Assembly (NCBI GenBank): GCA_026936335.1
Contig: JAPMXV010000052.1
Location: forward strand, 372,001 to 436,000
From: Mantamonas sphyraenae
Lineage: Eukaryota; CRuMs; Mantamonadidae
Reading direction: 5' to 3'
Length of the DNA stretch: 64,000 nucleotides
Below are positions 44,780 through 56,623 of this stretch, in pieces. The translations under genes and the position numbers were made by a program. How positions within the stretch are numbered: position 1 is the stretch's first letter; every line of letters begins with the position of its first letter. Under the pieces are notes generated by a model, which made no database searches, was not told where the DNA came from, and worked only from the letters and a program-made list of their open reading frames with translations.

Positions 44780-46608
44780 ATGATTCGGCGGGGAGGCAAC
44801 AGCAAGTCCGCATCGTGCCTGTCCAAGTACTGGCTTGTGGGGCTTGGGGGCATTGTAGCACTGTTGTTCCTTTGGAACCTGGTAATGTACTCGGACCAGC
44901 TGTGCGAACAGCGGGTTGAAGATGCGAAAAAGAAAGGCCGCGAGGATATGGCGGGAGTGGTCAAGGAGCTGCAACTGGGCCACAGGCGAGAGGCACACCT
45001 TGTGAAGACATTGAACAAACGCAACGCAGTGATCAAACAACTCCAACAGAGGCTTCTGGACGCCACCGGGAGTTCGGGGCCAGGCATTGAAGAGGACGAC
45101 CACTCCGTTCCCACGTCATCCTCGCCCATGAACAACAAAGACGGGGCACACGAACACGTGGCGGACACGGCAATGCCCACTCCGACGCCGCAGGCAATCC
45201 AAACGAACGCACCTGCGCCCGGAACCCCGAAGGTGGGCGTTGTTGTCATAGCGCACATTCGGGTCGAATACCTGAAGCGTTGCCTGGCGAGCATCAAAGC
45301 GTAAGTGGCTCCACACAACACACAGGCACGCCTACTTGTGGGCGCACTTGGCATGCTTCTCACAATGGTCTGTGGGAGAATGTGTTGGGGACTGGCCACT
45401 GACACACAGGCGACAATCGCTCAGTCGTATGCCCGCCGACCTGAACCTGCCTGTGTACGTTTCGCAGGACGGCACCTCGCAGAACTGGAGCCACGAGCTG
45501 GAGGCACTGGTCAAGAGCACAGACGGGGTGCAACACATCAAGGTATGATGGTTGAAGGCCATGTACAACAGGCGAGAGGAGCGGACGATGCCTGGAAAGG
45601 TCCACCAGCAAGCAAGCACACACTCACACGATCTTCCACACACAGCACCTGAACGACAAGCCGCTGAACCCTGCACCGGGAGAACAAGCGAGCTACTACG
45701 CCATTGCTCGCCACTACGGCTTTGCTTTGAACAAGATGTTCAACGAGTATGGCTTTGATGCGGTGATTATTTTGGAAGGTGAGCGGGGTGGAGGTGGTTG
45801 GAGGAAGAGAGAGAGAAGGATGAGAGAGAGGGAGGGATGGTGGGGACCAAGCAGCGAGGAGGTTTGGTGGGCTCTGACACACTGACGGCGGTGGACGACA
45901 ACCACAGAGGACCTGGAGGTGGCGCCGGATCTGTTTGACTACTTCATGGCGACGCTGCCGTTGCTTCAGAAGGAAGAGAAGCTGTGGTGTGTGAGCGCAT
46001 GGAACGACAATGGGATGGAGGCAAACGTGAAGGATCCGCGTGCGTTGTACAGGGCCGACTTTTTCCCTGGCCTGGGCTGGATGCTGGACAAGAAGCTGTG
46101 GGCGGAATTGGGACCAAAGTGGGCGCGTGGCTACTGGGACGATTGGATGCGGGAGCCTCAGCAGCGACGTGGGCGCCAATGCCTGCGGCCTGAGATTTCG
46201 CGCACCTTTACGTTTGGGGCACAGGGGGTGTCTGCAGGCCAGTTCTTCCAGTCACACCTGCAACACATCAAGCTCAACGACCAGCCAGTGCCCTTCCGTA
46301 CCATGGACCTCTCGTACCTGGAGGAGGCCAAGTATGACGCGCAATTGGAGGCGCGTCTGGCTCAGGCAACAAAGGTGGACTCGGCAGCACAGCTGAGTTC
46401 CCACGCAGCCTCCAGTGGGAGTGCTGCTGGAGAGTACGTGGTCTACTACGACGCCAAGCATGTGCTCTCGCGACACCTGACCGAATTCAGTTTGATGGAC
46501 GACGCCAAGGCCGGTGTGCCCCGCACCGCCTACAAGGGCATCGTGTCCTTCCGTCATCAGGGCCAAATGGTACATTTGGTGCCCCAGCCAAACAACTTTC
46601 TGTATTGA
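44780..46608 (+). CDS. MGAT1: Alpha-1,3-mannosyl-glycoprotein 2-beta-N-acetylglucosaminyltransferase (GnT-I)
   Basis: Medial-Golgi enzyme that adds GlcNAc to Man5GlcNAc2 and opens the path to hybrid and complex N-glycans. 495 residues in four exons (44780-45300, 45410-45542, 45646-45778, 45908-46608), all phases consistent. It is a type II membrane protein: short cytosolic arm, one span (YWLVGLGGIVALLFLWNLVMY), coiled stem, then the GT13 domain: VGVVVIAHIRVEYLKRCL, LPVYVSQDG, HYGFALNKMF, the metal-binding acidic motif in VIILEEDLEVAPDLFDYF, CVSAWNDNG, ADFFPGLGWML, YWDDWMR and RPEISRTFTFG. Length is close to human MGAT1 (445) with a longer stem. Presence of GnT-I implies that this organism processes N-glycans beyond oligomannose. 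Confidence 0.96.
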
Positions 46609-46721
46609 TTCGGGGCGGCGCAATCTCTGGCAACAAATTCCAAGCCTTTCCGGGCCCTTTTCCTGCATCCACACCGTCTCTCTTTTGAAACTTTCTGCCA
46701 GGTTTCTGTTTGTGAGGAAGG

Positions 46722-48797
46722 ATGCCCGTGGCGTTGTGTGTGTTGTATGACGACGTGCATCAGATCGCGTATCGGAACGGGGTAGTGGCCGAGGTGGTGC
46801 GGGGCTTGACTGCTCGCCATCCGAGCGAGTTTGTGACTGTAGTCACATGTGGTCCCGACGGCTCGTTGCCCAAGTTGTCTTGGGAGCGAGGTGTGGACAA
46901 GCTATTGGCGCAGCTGTGAGTTTTGGGTCGGGTGCGCAGGGGTTTTGCCGCGTCGTTCCGGCATGCCTGCGCTTCGTGTTGACACACCATGCCTGCTCAC
47001 ACACATTTCACGCATGCCCACCCAGTGAGAGCAACACACCCAGCGACGGAGAAGCGCTGGAGACTGTGCAAAGGCCGCTGAAGCTTGTGACAAAGGCTGC
47101 GGTTGGGTTGTTTTCGTTGTACATGGACAATTTGGACGCGTTTGACGAGTTGGAGACGTTGCCACAGATGGTGGTGTTTGGTCCACGAAGTGCAGAAGGT
47201 GAGCACATTCTGTGTAGTGCCGAAAAGAGCCAGGCTCGGGGGAACTGACACGGCAAATGCACACTCCGCAGAGCTGCCGTCGTCGCTGGAAATCCCAGAC
47301 GACGTGGTGGTGCACACAGTGGAATTTGGACCGCAGCAAAACATTCTGCAGACAACCAAGTCGCTGTACTCGCAAATCATGGAAGGCGGGGGCATCACAT
47401 CGGTGAACGGAGAAGCTTCGGCCGAAACGGGCACAGGACAGAGCGAAGGGCAAGAAGAGACGTCTGTGCTGGCACAACTTGCGCAGCAGTGGGCAGGCAC
47501 GCATGTTTACATCGAAGAGGAGCAGCGAGAGGTGGAGGAGGCGGCGGAAGAAGTGTTGACCATTTCGTCGTGTGAGTTGCGACTGTGTGTGTGAGTGTGT
47601 GCATGCGTGGTTGGGTAGGTGTACACTGACACACAAAAGAGACATGGACACGTACTGGCAGTGAAACGGTTTGCGGCAGATGTGACGTTTGGCCATTTGT
47701 CGTTTCCGTGCACGCTACACCCGGATCCGTTCCTGAGTACCCTGCACACAGAGCACCCGTCGGTGTTTGGCGCCCAAATGTCGCTAATGGGGTTCTTGCC
47801 TGCGTCACAGGTGACGTATGCCCCAGTGCTGTCGGAACATTGGGTGGTTCCGCAGCTGCGTGTGACTGAGCGGGACATGGAGCACTACACAGCCATGATT
47901 GAGCAGGGGGGAGGCAACCAGGGTGGCAACGGTGAAGAGGATGGAGCGTGGAAAGAAAGCGAGGCGACTCTGTTCACAGAGCTGCTGTCCAACAGCCTGC
48001 AACGGTGTGATCCGCCGCACGTGGCGCTGTTGGAGCTGTCGTTGGGGCATTTTGCCCTGCTGGATGTGGCAGCCACGGGAGAAACGGACTCGCGAGGGCA
48101 CAGTGTGATGGCAATGGTGCTGACAGTATTGCAGCCTGGGAAGCACCAGATCCCGTGGCTGCCCGAGCTGCATACGTTGGTGCTGAGCGCATACAAGACG
48201 CTGGACGAAAGGACACGGCGTGAGATGTACGTGGGAGGGAACAGTAACACCAAGAATGACGACGGAGATGACGACGAGGGCAGTTCCAGGCGCAAGCGCG
48301 GGAGCGGAAGCCGAGGAAGTGACGCGATGGAAACCGAGGCGGCGACAAATTCGTCGTCATCGTCATCATCGTCGTCATCGTCCGTGGTGGCGGGGCAAAG
48401 TCTTTTGGGCATTGCAGGCGGAGACGTGGCCGGTGAGGATGGTCTGCAAGTGCCACCGGAGCCCGAGTGGCTGCCGCTGGAAGCGGTTCAAGGTCGGCTG
48501 GATGCATGGCTCGATACACTGAGTGGGGACGAAAAGATGTTTCGCAGAGTGTTGGACAGGGTACAGGCGTTGGCAGACTCGTTGCCACGGAGTGAGAGCC
48601 AGCTGCGGTACGTTTGTGGAGTGGTGGTGGACATCACGCGTGTCTTTCAGGTGGCCGGGTTGATCGAGGCCACACAGGGGATCCTGTTGAGCACGTGGAC
48701 GACTCTGACAAGTTCCAGCGAGGGAGCGGCCATCCTTCAATCTCTGCTGTCCAGTTTGCGACAACAGCAACAGATCTTGACTGGAAGTGAACACTGA
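46722..48797 (+). CDS. Integrator complex subunit 14-like protein
   Basis: About 600 residues. Exons are 46722-46915, 47026-47198, 47272-47571 and 47662-48797; acceptors are preceded by CTGACAC. The N-terminal part has vWA-like strands (MPVALCVLYDD, FVTVVTCGPDG, MVVFGPRSAE) but no MIDAS DxSxS. The central part resembles the beta-barrel of INTS14 in order and spacing: ADVTFGHLSFPCTLHPDPFL, MGFLPASQVTYAPVLSEHWVVPQ, VALLELSLGHFALLDVA, and LQPGKHQIPWLPELHTL. The C-terminus is helical after an Arg/Ser-rich and acidic loop. INTS14 with INTS13 and INTS10 forms a nucleic-acid-binding module of Integrator, which cleaves nascent RNA. The match was made by eye from family knowledge; a profile search is needed to exclude another vWA protein. 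Confidence 0.62.
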
Positions 48798-48860
48798 ATA
48801 CAGTAAAAGCTGAGTTGCGCTGAAGCGTCAACGAAAATCCGAGGCTCTTTGACGACCACA

Positions 48861-51800
48861 ATGGCTCACAGGATGCACGAAATGCGCAGCATGGGCGACC
48901 CGCTGCTGCACCATTCGTATGATTCTGTGGATGCGGACAAAGAGCACCGGGAGAGGCGAGAGCAACAAAGGCTCACAGCTGGACATTCGTCTCGTCGCGG
49001 CCAAAGCAGGCGGGAACGAAGCGTGCGCATGAGCAAACGGCTCACAAGCAGAGGAATGGCCATGCCACGCACCTTACAGACCATGGAGACCACAAGGGAC
49101 TTATTTGCAGATCTGCAGGCCGAGGAGGGGCTGAAAAAAGAAGTGGCGCCAGGCCTTGCTGCTGCAGACGAGGCTGAACCGCTGACTACTGAGGGCGAGA
49201 ACGACGACACTGCCCAGTTTTCGCTAATGGACTCGCTGAGCCAGCTGCGCATGGTGTGGCGTGACCTGTACCGTGGATTGACGCTCAAACTGGCTAGCGT
49301 GCTGCTCTCCGATGTGCTGAAAGACGATGTGGCGCTTTCCACACTCAAGTTCCACGACCAGGAGACGGAGGAGGCATACAGAGACTACGTGTACGAACGC
49401 ACCAGATTCTACTATCGTTACCTCATCGTGTTTGGCGTCATGGCCTTCATTTTCTACAGTTTCGGCGACCTGGAGTTTCCCGAACCCACACGCACCTACC
49501 TCATTGTCATCCGGTTTGGACTGGTCATCCCTGCTGTATCCATTGTGCTGTTGCTCACGTTCTTCAAACGCATCTTCTTCAAGTACTATCTTTTGATCGT
49601 GAATCTGCTCATCTTCTGGATCGCCTTTCACACAAACACAATGGCGGCGTTGCGTGGCGAGTTCCAGTCGCCGACGATCCCATACTGGCTGGCCACCTGG
49701 GCGACTGTACTGGGAAGCCAGGCTACGATGCGGTGGCTGCGATGGACAATCCCATTGACGTTTCTGGCAAACCGGCTTGTGATGCTTGTTGTCTGGCAGC
49801 TGTACGGAGGCTTTGATTGGCGACAATGGCTGCTGGTGGGCGCGTTGCAACTCATGAACCACGGTTCTGGAGTCGGCGTGGCCTTTGTCATGGAACTGCA
49901 GTTCCGCAAGGAATTTGTAGCAGTCGTCCAGTCGCAAAGCGTGGCGGAGACTGTGTACGCCACACAGGTTACGTATGCTCGGTCGTGCTTCGGCAATGAT
50001 GTGGTGGACTATGCTGCCAAGCTTCAAGGCAAGGCGGTGCGTGTCAACACGGCAGTGATGGTGTTTCGCATCCACAGCAGCACCCCGGGAAACATGGACG
50101 ACGTGCGTGCATCCCTGTACCGATGCTGCGACGCAATGCAGTTGCAGTGTTGGGCATTGTATGGCCAGGATGTGTTTGCTGTCGCCAACCTGCACGACAT
50201 TGTCATCCATTTCGCTCAGCGCACAGACAGCATCTTTCTCACCCGTCTGTGTGCCCTTGCACACGACTTGCAGCACGTGCAAGGCGCACACATCAGCTGT
50301 GCCATTGCTGTCGATGGCCTCCTTCACGTCAGCACCGCGAGCGACGAGTATGCCGGACTGTGCATCAGCGGTCCTGTCCTCGACGCGGCCACACAGACCG
50401 TCCTCGGCATGTCCCATGGCCACACCAAGCTTGTGGCGTGTAGCAGCCATGCTAAACACACCGTGAACGCCGTGCAGACGCAGGAAGAGACTGGAGACGC
50501 GCCGGGTGTCGTCCAAGAAGTACGTCCCGACACAGGGCGTCCTCGAGCGGACAGTGTTGCCGCACGCCACACCTTGGCCACGTGGAGGTTGACTCTGACC
50601 GAGGACATGTCTTTGGAAAAGCGAGATTCGCTGGAATCGGCGGAGCGAAGAGTGCAAGAGCGTGTAGAGGCAGCGGCACGCAAGGGCAAGTACGGCGCCT
50701 TCGAACCAAAGCCCCAGGAGGAGACGGTTGTGGACGGGGAAGCAGAAGACGTCGATGGAGATCGAGTGTACTCTTACGACGTCCAGTCGCACGTGCATGA
50801 GCGTGCCAGCCAACCACAGCATCCTCTGTGGTTGACGTTTCTGCACCCACGGCTTGACAAGCAGTTCCGCTTGTGGGAAGCCAAGTCGAACCATGGGTTT
50901 GTGCAACTGATGTTGCTTTCATTCATGTTTCTCCACTGTGCCCTGGCCATTCAGGATCTGCTTCTGGCACGCTTTGCGGTGCGGGAGCTGTTTACGGTTC
51001 GCCTTGGCATTGGCCTGCCCGTGTTCACCATTGCCTTTGCGTTTACGGCGTCAGGAAAGATCTTTGAGCGTCGCATGCAAACGGTGATGACTCTGGTGGG
51101 GATGCTGATGCTGCCCACGGTGGCAGTGTTGGAGCAGATTGTGCAGGGGACGCCAAACCAGACCTCGTACCGGCTTGTGGCTTTGCGTTCCATCCTCCAC
51201 CTGCACGTGTCTTTCTTCCTCCACCACCGCAACGCTGTGTTTGTCAATCTGTTCATGATTGCCGTGTACGCGGTTGTGCAGGGGGTCGTCGTGCAAGCAG
51301 CCTTTTCGCGTTTCATTGCCGCCCTCCTGGTGTTGTGGGCGCTGGGTTCGGTGGCCTCACGCATTGTGGAGCAGTCGCGACGCAACATCTTTCTTCTGCG
51401 GCGGATGTTTGAGCGTTTGCTGCAGGAACAGTACACGCTGGAGGCGTCGATGCAAGCGGTGGCAGAGGAGGCGCAAGGCCTGGGATTTGTTGGGGAGAAC
51501 GCAACGGCGTGCTTCTGCATGCTGGTCAAGGTGGAAGTGGACAGCGAGGATGCGTATGAACGCTACAACGCCAGCTGTCGCATGATGGAGGTCGCGCGGC
51601 GATGTGCATCGACGCAGCTGTTGTTTGTGCTCAACAGCAACCGAAGCTTCTTTGTGGTGAGCCCACCACAGGATCTGGACACAGAAGCCAACACGAACAT
51701 TGCCCGGAGCATGGTGCGCATGGTGAGCAACGTGATGGCCAAGGATGTGGCGGCGCTGCCGCAGCTCGCATACCGTGCTGGGATGAGCGTGGGACAGGTG

Positions 51801-53790
51801 CAATTCCACGTGGAGAACTCGCAGGGCACTGTGACAATGCAAACACTCAGTGGCATGGCTGTGGTAGAGGCTGCACGCGTCGCCCTGGAGGCTGCGCCAA
51901 TGGGCATTGCCATGACGGACGAGGTTCGCGCGTCGATGGTGACACCGGCAAGCAGCATGGGCAAGGACGCACGCATGAGCATGCAGCTGGAGCTGGTACG
52001 CAATCAGCGGTCCTTGACCCTGCGCGAGCGACTCGAGTCTGTGTCGCGTGCCAACAGCGGGCCAGCCAAACGCAGCGGCAAAATGCTCTCTGAAGACGGG
52101 CTTGAGGATGAAGAGCAGGAGGAGCAATCGAACAAGATGCAGAGCCTGTCGAGCAAGCGGCGTAGCATGGCGGTAGATTTCTTCTCGGTCAACGCCCTCA
52201 ACGACGACAGCAAGACCAAACGCCTGGAGCAGGTGCTGCGCGCATCGGACAACCTGTCGCACAATACCAACAAGTGGTTGGTGTTCAAAGACCCCAGCCA
52301 GGAGCGTGCGTTTGAGTCGTACCACGCTCACAAACATCTCCGCACTCAACGACGTGGCATTGTCCTGTGGATGGTGTCCATTCTGGTGTACTGCATCCTC
52401 CCGACAGCCATGTACCCCACCATGGTCAACTATGTACGCGATGTATGGCTTCTCCGTGGCGGCTTGGGTATGTTCACAGGCTGTTTGCTGCTGGGATTGC
52501 TGTTCACCGTCTGGGGCCAACAGAACTCGCAGTACATCATCGCGACAGCATTTGCGGCTGCAATGATGCACGCCATCCTCAACGACATTCTGGATCTGGT
52601 GTACTTTCGCGAATGGAGTGGTCTCCTGCCTGTGCAGCTCCAGCTTTTCTTTGGGGCCCACTTTCTGCTTGGCATCCGCATCCAGGTCCTGCTGCTTTGC
52701 GATGCGTTTGTTCTCGGCCTCGTGGTCACAAACGTGTCGTATGCAGCTAACGACCTAGGACTGCCCGCCGTGTATCCCACCGTGTCCTCTGTCATGATGG
52801 CCGTGTCAGTATTGCTTGCGATTGGGCTGGCGTACTTGTCCGAGGCACAATACCGTCGCGGCGTTCCTCACCCATCGCATCTTTGTGCAGCTGCTTGGGT
52901 ACAGTACAGACGAAGACAAGTGGTGGAAGGTGCCCTCCGAGGTGCATGCCACGTATCCACGCACAAAATGGCTCAGCGAGTTTCGCGAGCGCAGCGCTGA
53001 GCGTGACTACCTGCGTAGTTTGGGCTCTCAAACCACGTCGCTGCGCACCTTGCGCCTCGTCGTCTACGTTTGCTCTTCTGTGCTCCTCCTCTTTGCCATT
53101 GTCGACGTGCGGGTATTTGACACCAACAGCGAGCTGTTTCTGCAGGTTGTCCTGCTCCGCTTCCTGGTCACCATTCCCCTCTTCATGGTTGCCTTTGGCC
53201 TCACGTACACGCCGGTGGTGCGGAAACACATGCAACTCGTGGTCTTTGTGTTCAGCGTCGTGCTGATGGCCTTGGTTTTTGTCCTGTCTGCCATGGCGCC
53301 CACCTCTGCTGGTCGCCTCGTGCGCTACGACACAGCCTTTGCCATGGTCAGCTGTCTGGTTCTCTCGTCTGGACTGATCACCACACGCTCGTCCGTCATT
53401 CTCTCCCTGGTGCTGATCGCGGTGAGTCTCGTCTTTGACCTTGTCGTCGGCACCGTCAGCTCCTTCACCACCTCCTACGTGATCCTCATGAGCGTCACAG
53501 GCACAGTGGTCGTCATCAAGCACCAGATCTTATCGCGCAACACGTTTGCCATGCGCAAAATGTGCGAAATGTTTCTGGCCAACCAACACAGCAATCCAGG
53601 GTCACAGCGCTCCGAGCGCGACGCATCGCTGCTCCTCTCTGGCGGACTGCATGTTGACTCGTCCCTCAGCCTTGCCTCTTCTCTTGGGAGGCGGCCATCA
53701 CAGTACGTGCCCCCGTCATTCCGTTCGTCGCTCCACCATCAGCTGAGCGAGCAGGATCTTGCGTCTCGATCACGGGAAAACACGACGTGA
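48861..53790 (+). CDS. Membrane protein with four six-helix blocks and two degenerate class III cyclase domains (one-base frameshift)
   Basis: About 1,642 residues, one exon. After a charged N-terminus come four homologous hydrophobic blocks at about 49400-49900, 50880-51400, 52350-52880 and 53050-53560, each with about six helices. Cyclase-like folds sit between blocks 1/2 (50030-50460) and 2/3 (51500-51960): VNTAVMVFRIHSSTPGNMDD, ISCAIAVDGLLHVSTASDEY, CFCMLVKVEVDSEDAYERY, YRAGMSVGQVQFHVENSQG. The metal-binding Asp of the FxDI motif is missing in both (FRIHS, VKVEVD), so adenylyl or guanylyl cyclase activity is unlikely. The frame shifts +1 at GG 52860-52861: LAYLSEAQYRR continues as AFLTHRIFVQLLGY, in line with the equivalent segments of blocks 1 and 2. 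Coding length is 3n+1. Likely a sensor or receptor-like scaffold derived from a membrane cyclase. Confidence 0.72.
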
Positions 53791-53832
53791 GGTTGAGCTG
53801 TATGTATGAACAGATGATTGCACAGCCTCTGC

Positions 53833-54918
53833 TTACGCCAATGGGATGGCAAACGTGGCATCCTTGCACTTCTTGTCGCCAATCTGTCCGCCGTGGACAA
53901 AGAGGCCCAGTCCGGGCACAAAGCACATGGCGTGGCCATGTCGACGAGGTAGCATGCTCTTGCCACGGGATTTGGCCTTGCTGATGGACACACGCTTGCG
54001 TGTGGTGGACGACCCGGCTTCAATACCCTTCTTTTGCCCCTGCTCCCGCACGCTGTACCAGCTGCCATCTGCGTACAGATTGAGGGCACCCACACTATTC
54101 AGTCCCTGTTCCAAACCACCGTAAATCACCACCACACTGCCGATGGAAGCACAGCGGGCTTGGGAACGGCCCGGTGGTGCTTTGTCCAGCTTTGTGCAGG
54201 TCCAACCTCGACTTTCGTTGCTTCCATTGGCAATGAGGTTGAGGAGGGCGGTTTCTTCTTCCGTTTCAGAGCCACTGTTGCTGCTGCTGCTGCTGCTGCT
54301 TCGTTTCCTGGCGTCCTGGCAAGACACAAGATCGACGTCTGCACTGTCGCGCCCTCCCCACACGCACAAGTAGCCCGGGGATGACGACAACCAGCAAACG
54401 TGGCCGCTGCGTGACTTTGACGACGACCCCTGGTGTGTCCAGCGCAGGCTCTTTGTGTCCAGAGAATGCGTATCTGACCACTTGCGCTGGCCAAACGTCC
54501 TGCCCGTGATCCACACACCGGAACCGATGCCCAGCGCACAGTGATTGCTGCGTGGTGTGGGCAAATCCCCTTTGGCGCTGATCTGTTGCCATTCCATGCT
54601 CTGTGTGTGGAGAACCCACACGTCACAGGTGCGCTCGCTGCCGTTCCACCCACCCACCACCCACACATCGCTACCAATGACTGTGGCTGTGTGTGAACAC
54701 ACGCCAGGCCCATCCAACAACTCCCATTGATCACTTTCCACCGTGTACACCCACATCTCTGCAAACACGCGCTTGCCATCGTCTGTTCCCCCAATCACAA
54801 ACACCTTCCCATCCACACAGCTTGCCGTGTGTTGACTGCGGGCACTGGGAGCCACATCGGCCCCTTCTGCGAGTTTGACTATGGCCGCTGTGGCCGCCTT
54901 TCCCATCGTTGTGCTCAT
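53833..54918 (-). CDS. Kelch-repeat protein
   Basis: 361 residues, one exon. About five or six kelch blades with the GG and W landmarks: SCVDGKVFVIGGTDDGKR, VIGSDVWVVGGWNGSERT, NHCALGIGSGVWITG, GYLCVWGGRDSADVDL, SIGSVVVIYGGLEQGLNS and MCFVPGLGLFVHGGQ. A Ser-rich acidic loop interrupts the propeller, and a basic RKRVSISKAKSRGK patch lies near the end. No BTB, F-box or RING is attached, so a soluble interaction platform is the only safe inference. The stop is 42 bp from that of the convergent pseudo-cyclase gene, and the start is 52 bp from the divergent SRRM2 homologue. Confidence 0.9.
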   Translation of the reverse strand: MSTTMGKAATAAIVKLAEGADVAPSARSQHTASCVDGKVFVIGGTDDGKRVFAEMWVYTVESDQWELLDGPGVCSHTATVIGSDVWVVGGWNGSERTCDVWVLHTQSMEWQQISAKGDLPTPRSNHCALGIGSGVWITGRTFGQRKWSDTHSLDTKSLRWTHQGSSSKSRSGHVCWLSSSPGYLCVWGGRDSADVDLVSCQDARKRSSSSSSSNSGSETEEETALLNLIANGSNESRGWTCTKLDKAPPGRSQARCASIGSVVVIYGGLEQGLNSVGALNLYADGSWYSVREQGQKKGIEAGSSTTRKRVSISKAKSRGKSMLPRRHGHAMCFVPGLGLFVHGGQIGDKKCKDATFAIPLA

Positions 54919-54970
54919 CAGCTTTGGCCGCGCTCACGCGAATCCCGCCAACAAACACGCACCCCCAACC

Positions 54971-56590
54971 ATGTACAACGGCGTCGGTGTGCGCTCGGCA
55001 CGAGGCACCGGCACAAATGGTTACGTGCAACGTAACAAGGCCTCACTGAGGCGGCGTCCGCAACATCAGCAGCGCAAGAAGGACTCTGGAAAAGTGACTC
55101 AGGCAAGTGGCTTCCTCTGAACCTCCTCCGGCGTCCACCCCCTCGCGCCAGCTCCTTGCTAACACGCACACTTGATACGGACGCCACACCCACCAAACAC
55201 ACAGTCTGCGGAACCGAAAAAGCCCAACAAGGAGCTTGTGGAGTACAATCGCAAGCGGGAGATTGAGGTCAAGCTGGCCGAGATGCGCGAAGCCCTTGAG
55301 GCCAAAGGGTGAGTGAACACGCAACAGAAACACGTGGGACCGCACATACGACACCACAACGACACCGGAATGCACACATCCGCCTTGCAAAAAGGGAATA
55401 CGGAGCACAGGGCCACTCTGCGCACATTCCGTTGCTGACGCGCGCACGCGCCACTGCACAAACACACGCACCGATTCACGCACAGCATGAGCGAGGACGA
55501 CGTGGACGACGAGATCGACAAGCGCCGAGAGCACATGCAGGAACAGCTGAAGAAGGAGATGCAGCGCGAGGAGGAGCTTGCGGCCGTGCGTGCCGCGCAG
55601 CTGGTGAGCATGCAGACGGCGCAACAGAAAATCCAAGAGCGGGCACAACAGTCCAGTGACAAGCATCGCAACGCGTACATCAACCAACAGTACAACATGA
55701 ACGCTGCACAGGCACTCGGCATTCGTGACGACTACCGCTCAGGCGCCGCCTTTGATCGCGACGAGCAGGAGCGCCGCCGCCTCGAGCGCCAGCAGGAATA
55801 TGAACGCAGAGATCGCGAACGCAGGGAACGTTACGAACATGAGGAGCGCCTGCGCAGGGAGAGGGGAAACGAATATGGGTACAAGGGGCGCCGTGGAGGC
55901 CGATCGCCATCTCCACCCGCCCCAGGGTCGGCACGGCCTCAAGCGGCCTCCAACCAACCCCGTTCGGGCTCTCCACCCAGGCGTGGCCGATCACGCCACC
56001 GTTCTCGCTCTCGCTCTGGGTCCCGCTCGCCATCGTCATCGCGTTCGTCCTCGCGGTCTTCGTATTCCTCCCGCTCTTCCTACTCCTCCTATTCGACCGG
56101 CTCCAGCCGCAGCCGCAGTCGCAGCCGCAGCTCCGACTCGCGCTCTTCGTACTCGTCGTACTCGTCGTACTCATCCTACACCTCTGGCTCGTCACGCTCG
56201 CGCTCTCCTTCCCCAACGCGTACCCGCAAGTCCAAAAAGACAACCAAGGAGAACGACACGGCACCCACCAGCACCACCACCAGCACCAGCAACACATCAA
56301 CCACAGCAGCATCATCCTCTGAGCCCACATCGGCCTCGGAAGCACCCACACAAGAACAGCCCAAGGCTCCCGAGGCAGGCGAGCCGCAGCCACCTCCCAC
56401 CACAAGTCAGAAGCGCGTGCGCGAAGACTTTGAGGCTGCCAGCAGCTCGGATGTGCCTGTGACGACCTCTACAGCCACGACAAAGCAGGACACTGCTCCT
56501 GCTGCCGCTGAAGCTGCGGCTCCGCCTCTGGAAGCAGAGTCGGCAAAGAGGCAACGCACCGAAAGCGACCAACGGGAAGCAGCACAGTGA
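54971..56590 (+). CDS. Spliceosome protein, SRRM2/SRm300-Cwc21 homologue
   Basis: Binds Prp8 and Snu114 near the catalytic centre of the spliceosome. 446 residues. Exons are 54971-55102, 55205-55308 and 55486-56590. The N-terminus MYNGVGVRSARGTGTNGYVQ is the SRRM2/Cwc21 signature (human MYNGIGL...RGSGTNGYVQRN). The cwf21 helix pair follows (ELVEYNRKREIEVKLAEMRE, EDDVDDEIDKRREHM), then ALGIRDDYRSGAAFD, matching the conserved FGISDSYxxGxxFD block. The rest is an RS/SR-rich disordered region (56000-56220) and an acidic Pro/Ser/Thr tail. Intron 1 uses a GC donor (CAG then GCAAGT, 55103), the usual minor variant of U2 introns. Much shorter than human SRRM2, close to yeast and plant forms. Confidence 0.93.
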
Positions 56591-56623
56591 ACACATGATG
56601 TCCTTTGTTCATCTCCACCCTCA

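Noticed and set aside
51357-52661. Minus-strand 434-codon frame inside the pseudo-cyclase gene
   Set aside because: Antisense shadow; no conserved motif and His/Arg/Gln-rich as other shadows here.
52805-52844. A 40-nt intron that would also restore the pseudo-cyclase frame
   Set aside because: It would remove LAYLSEAQ-like residues that align with the matching position of the other membrane blocks, and is much shorter than the confirmed introns.
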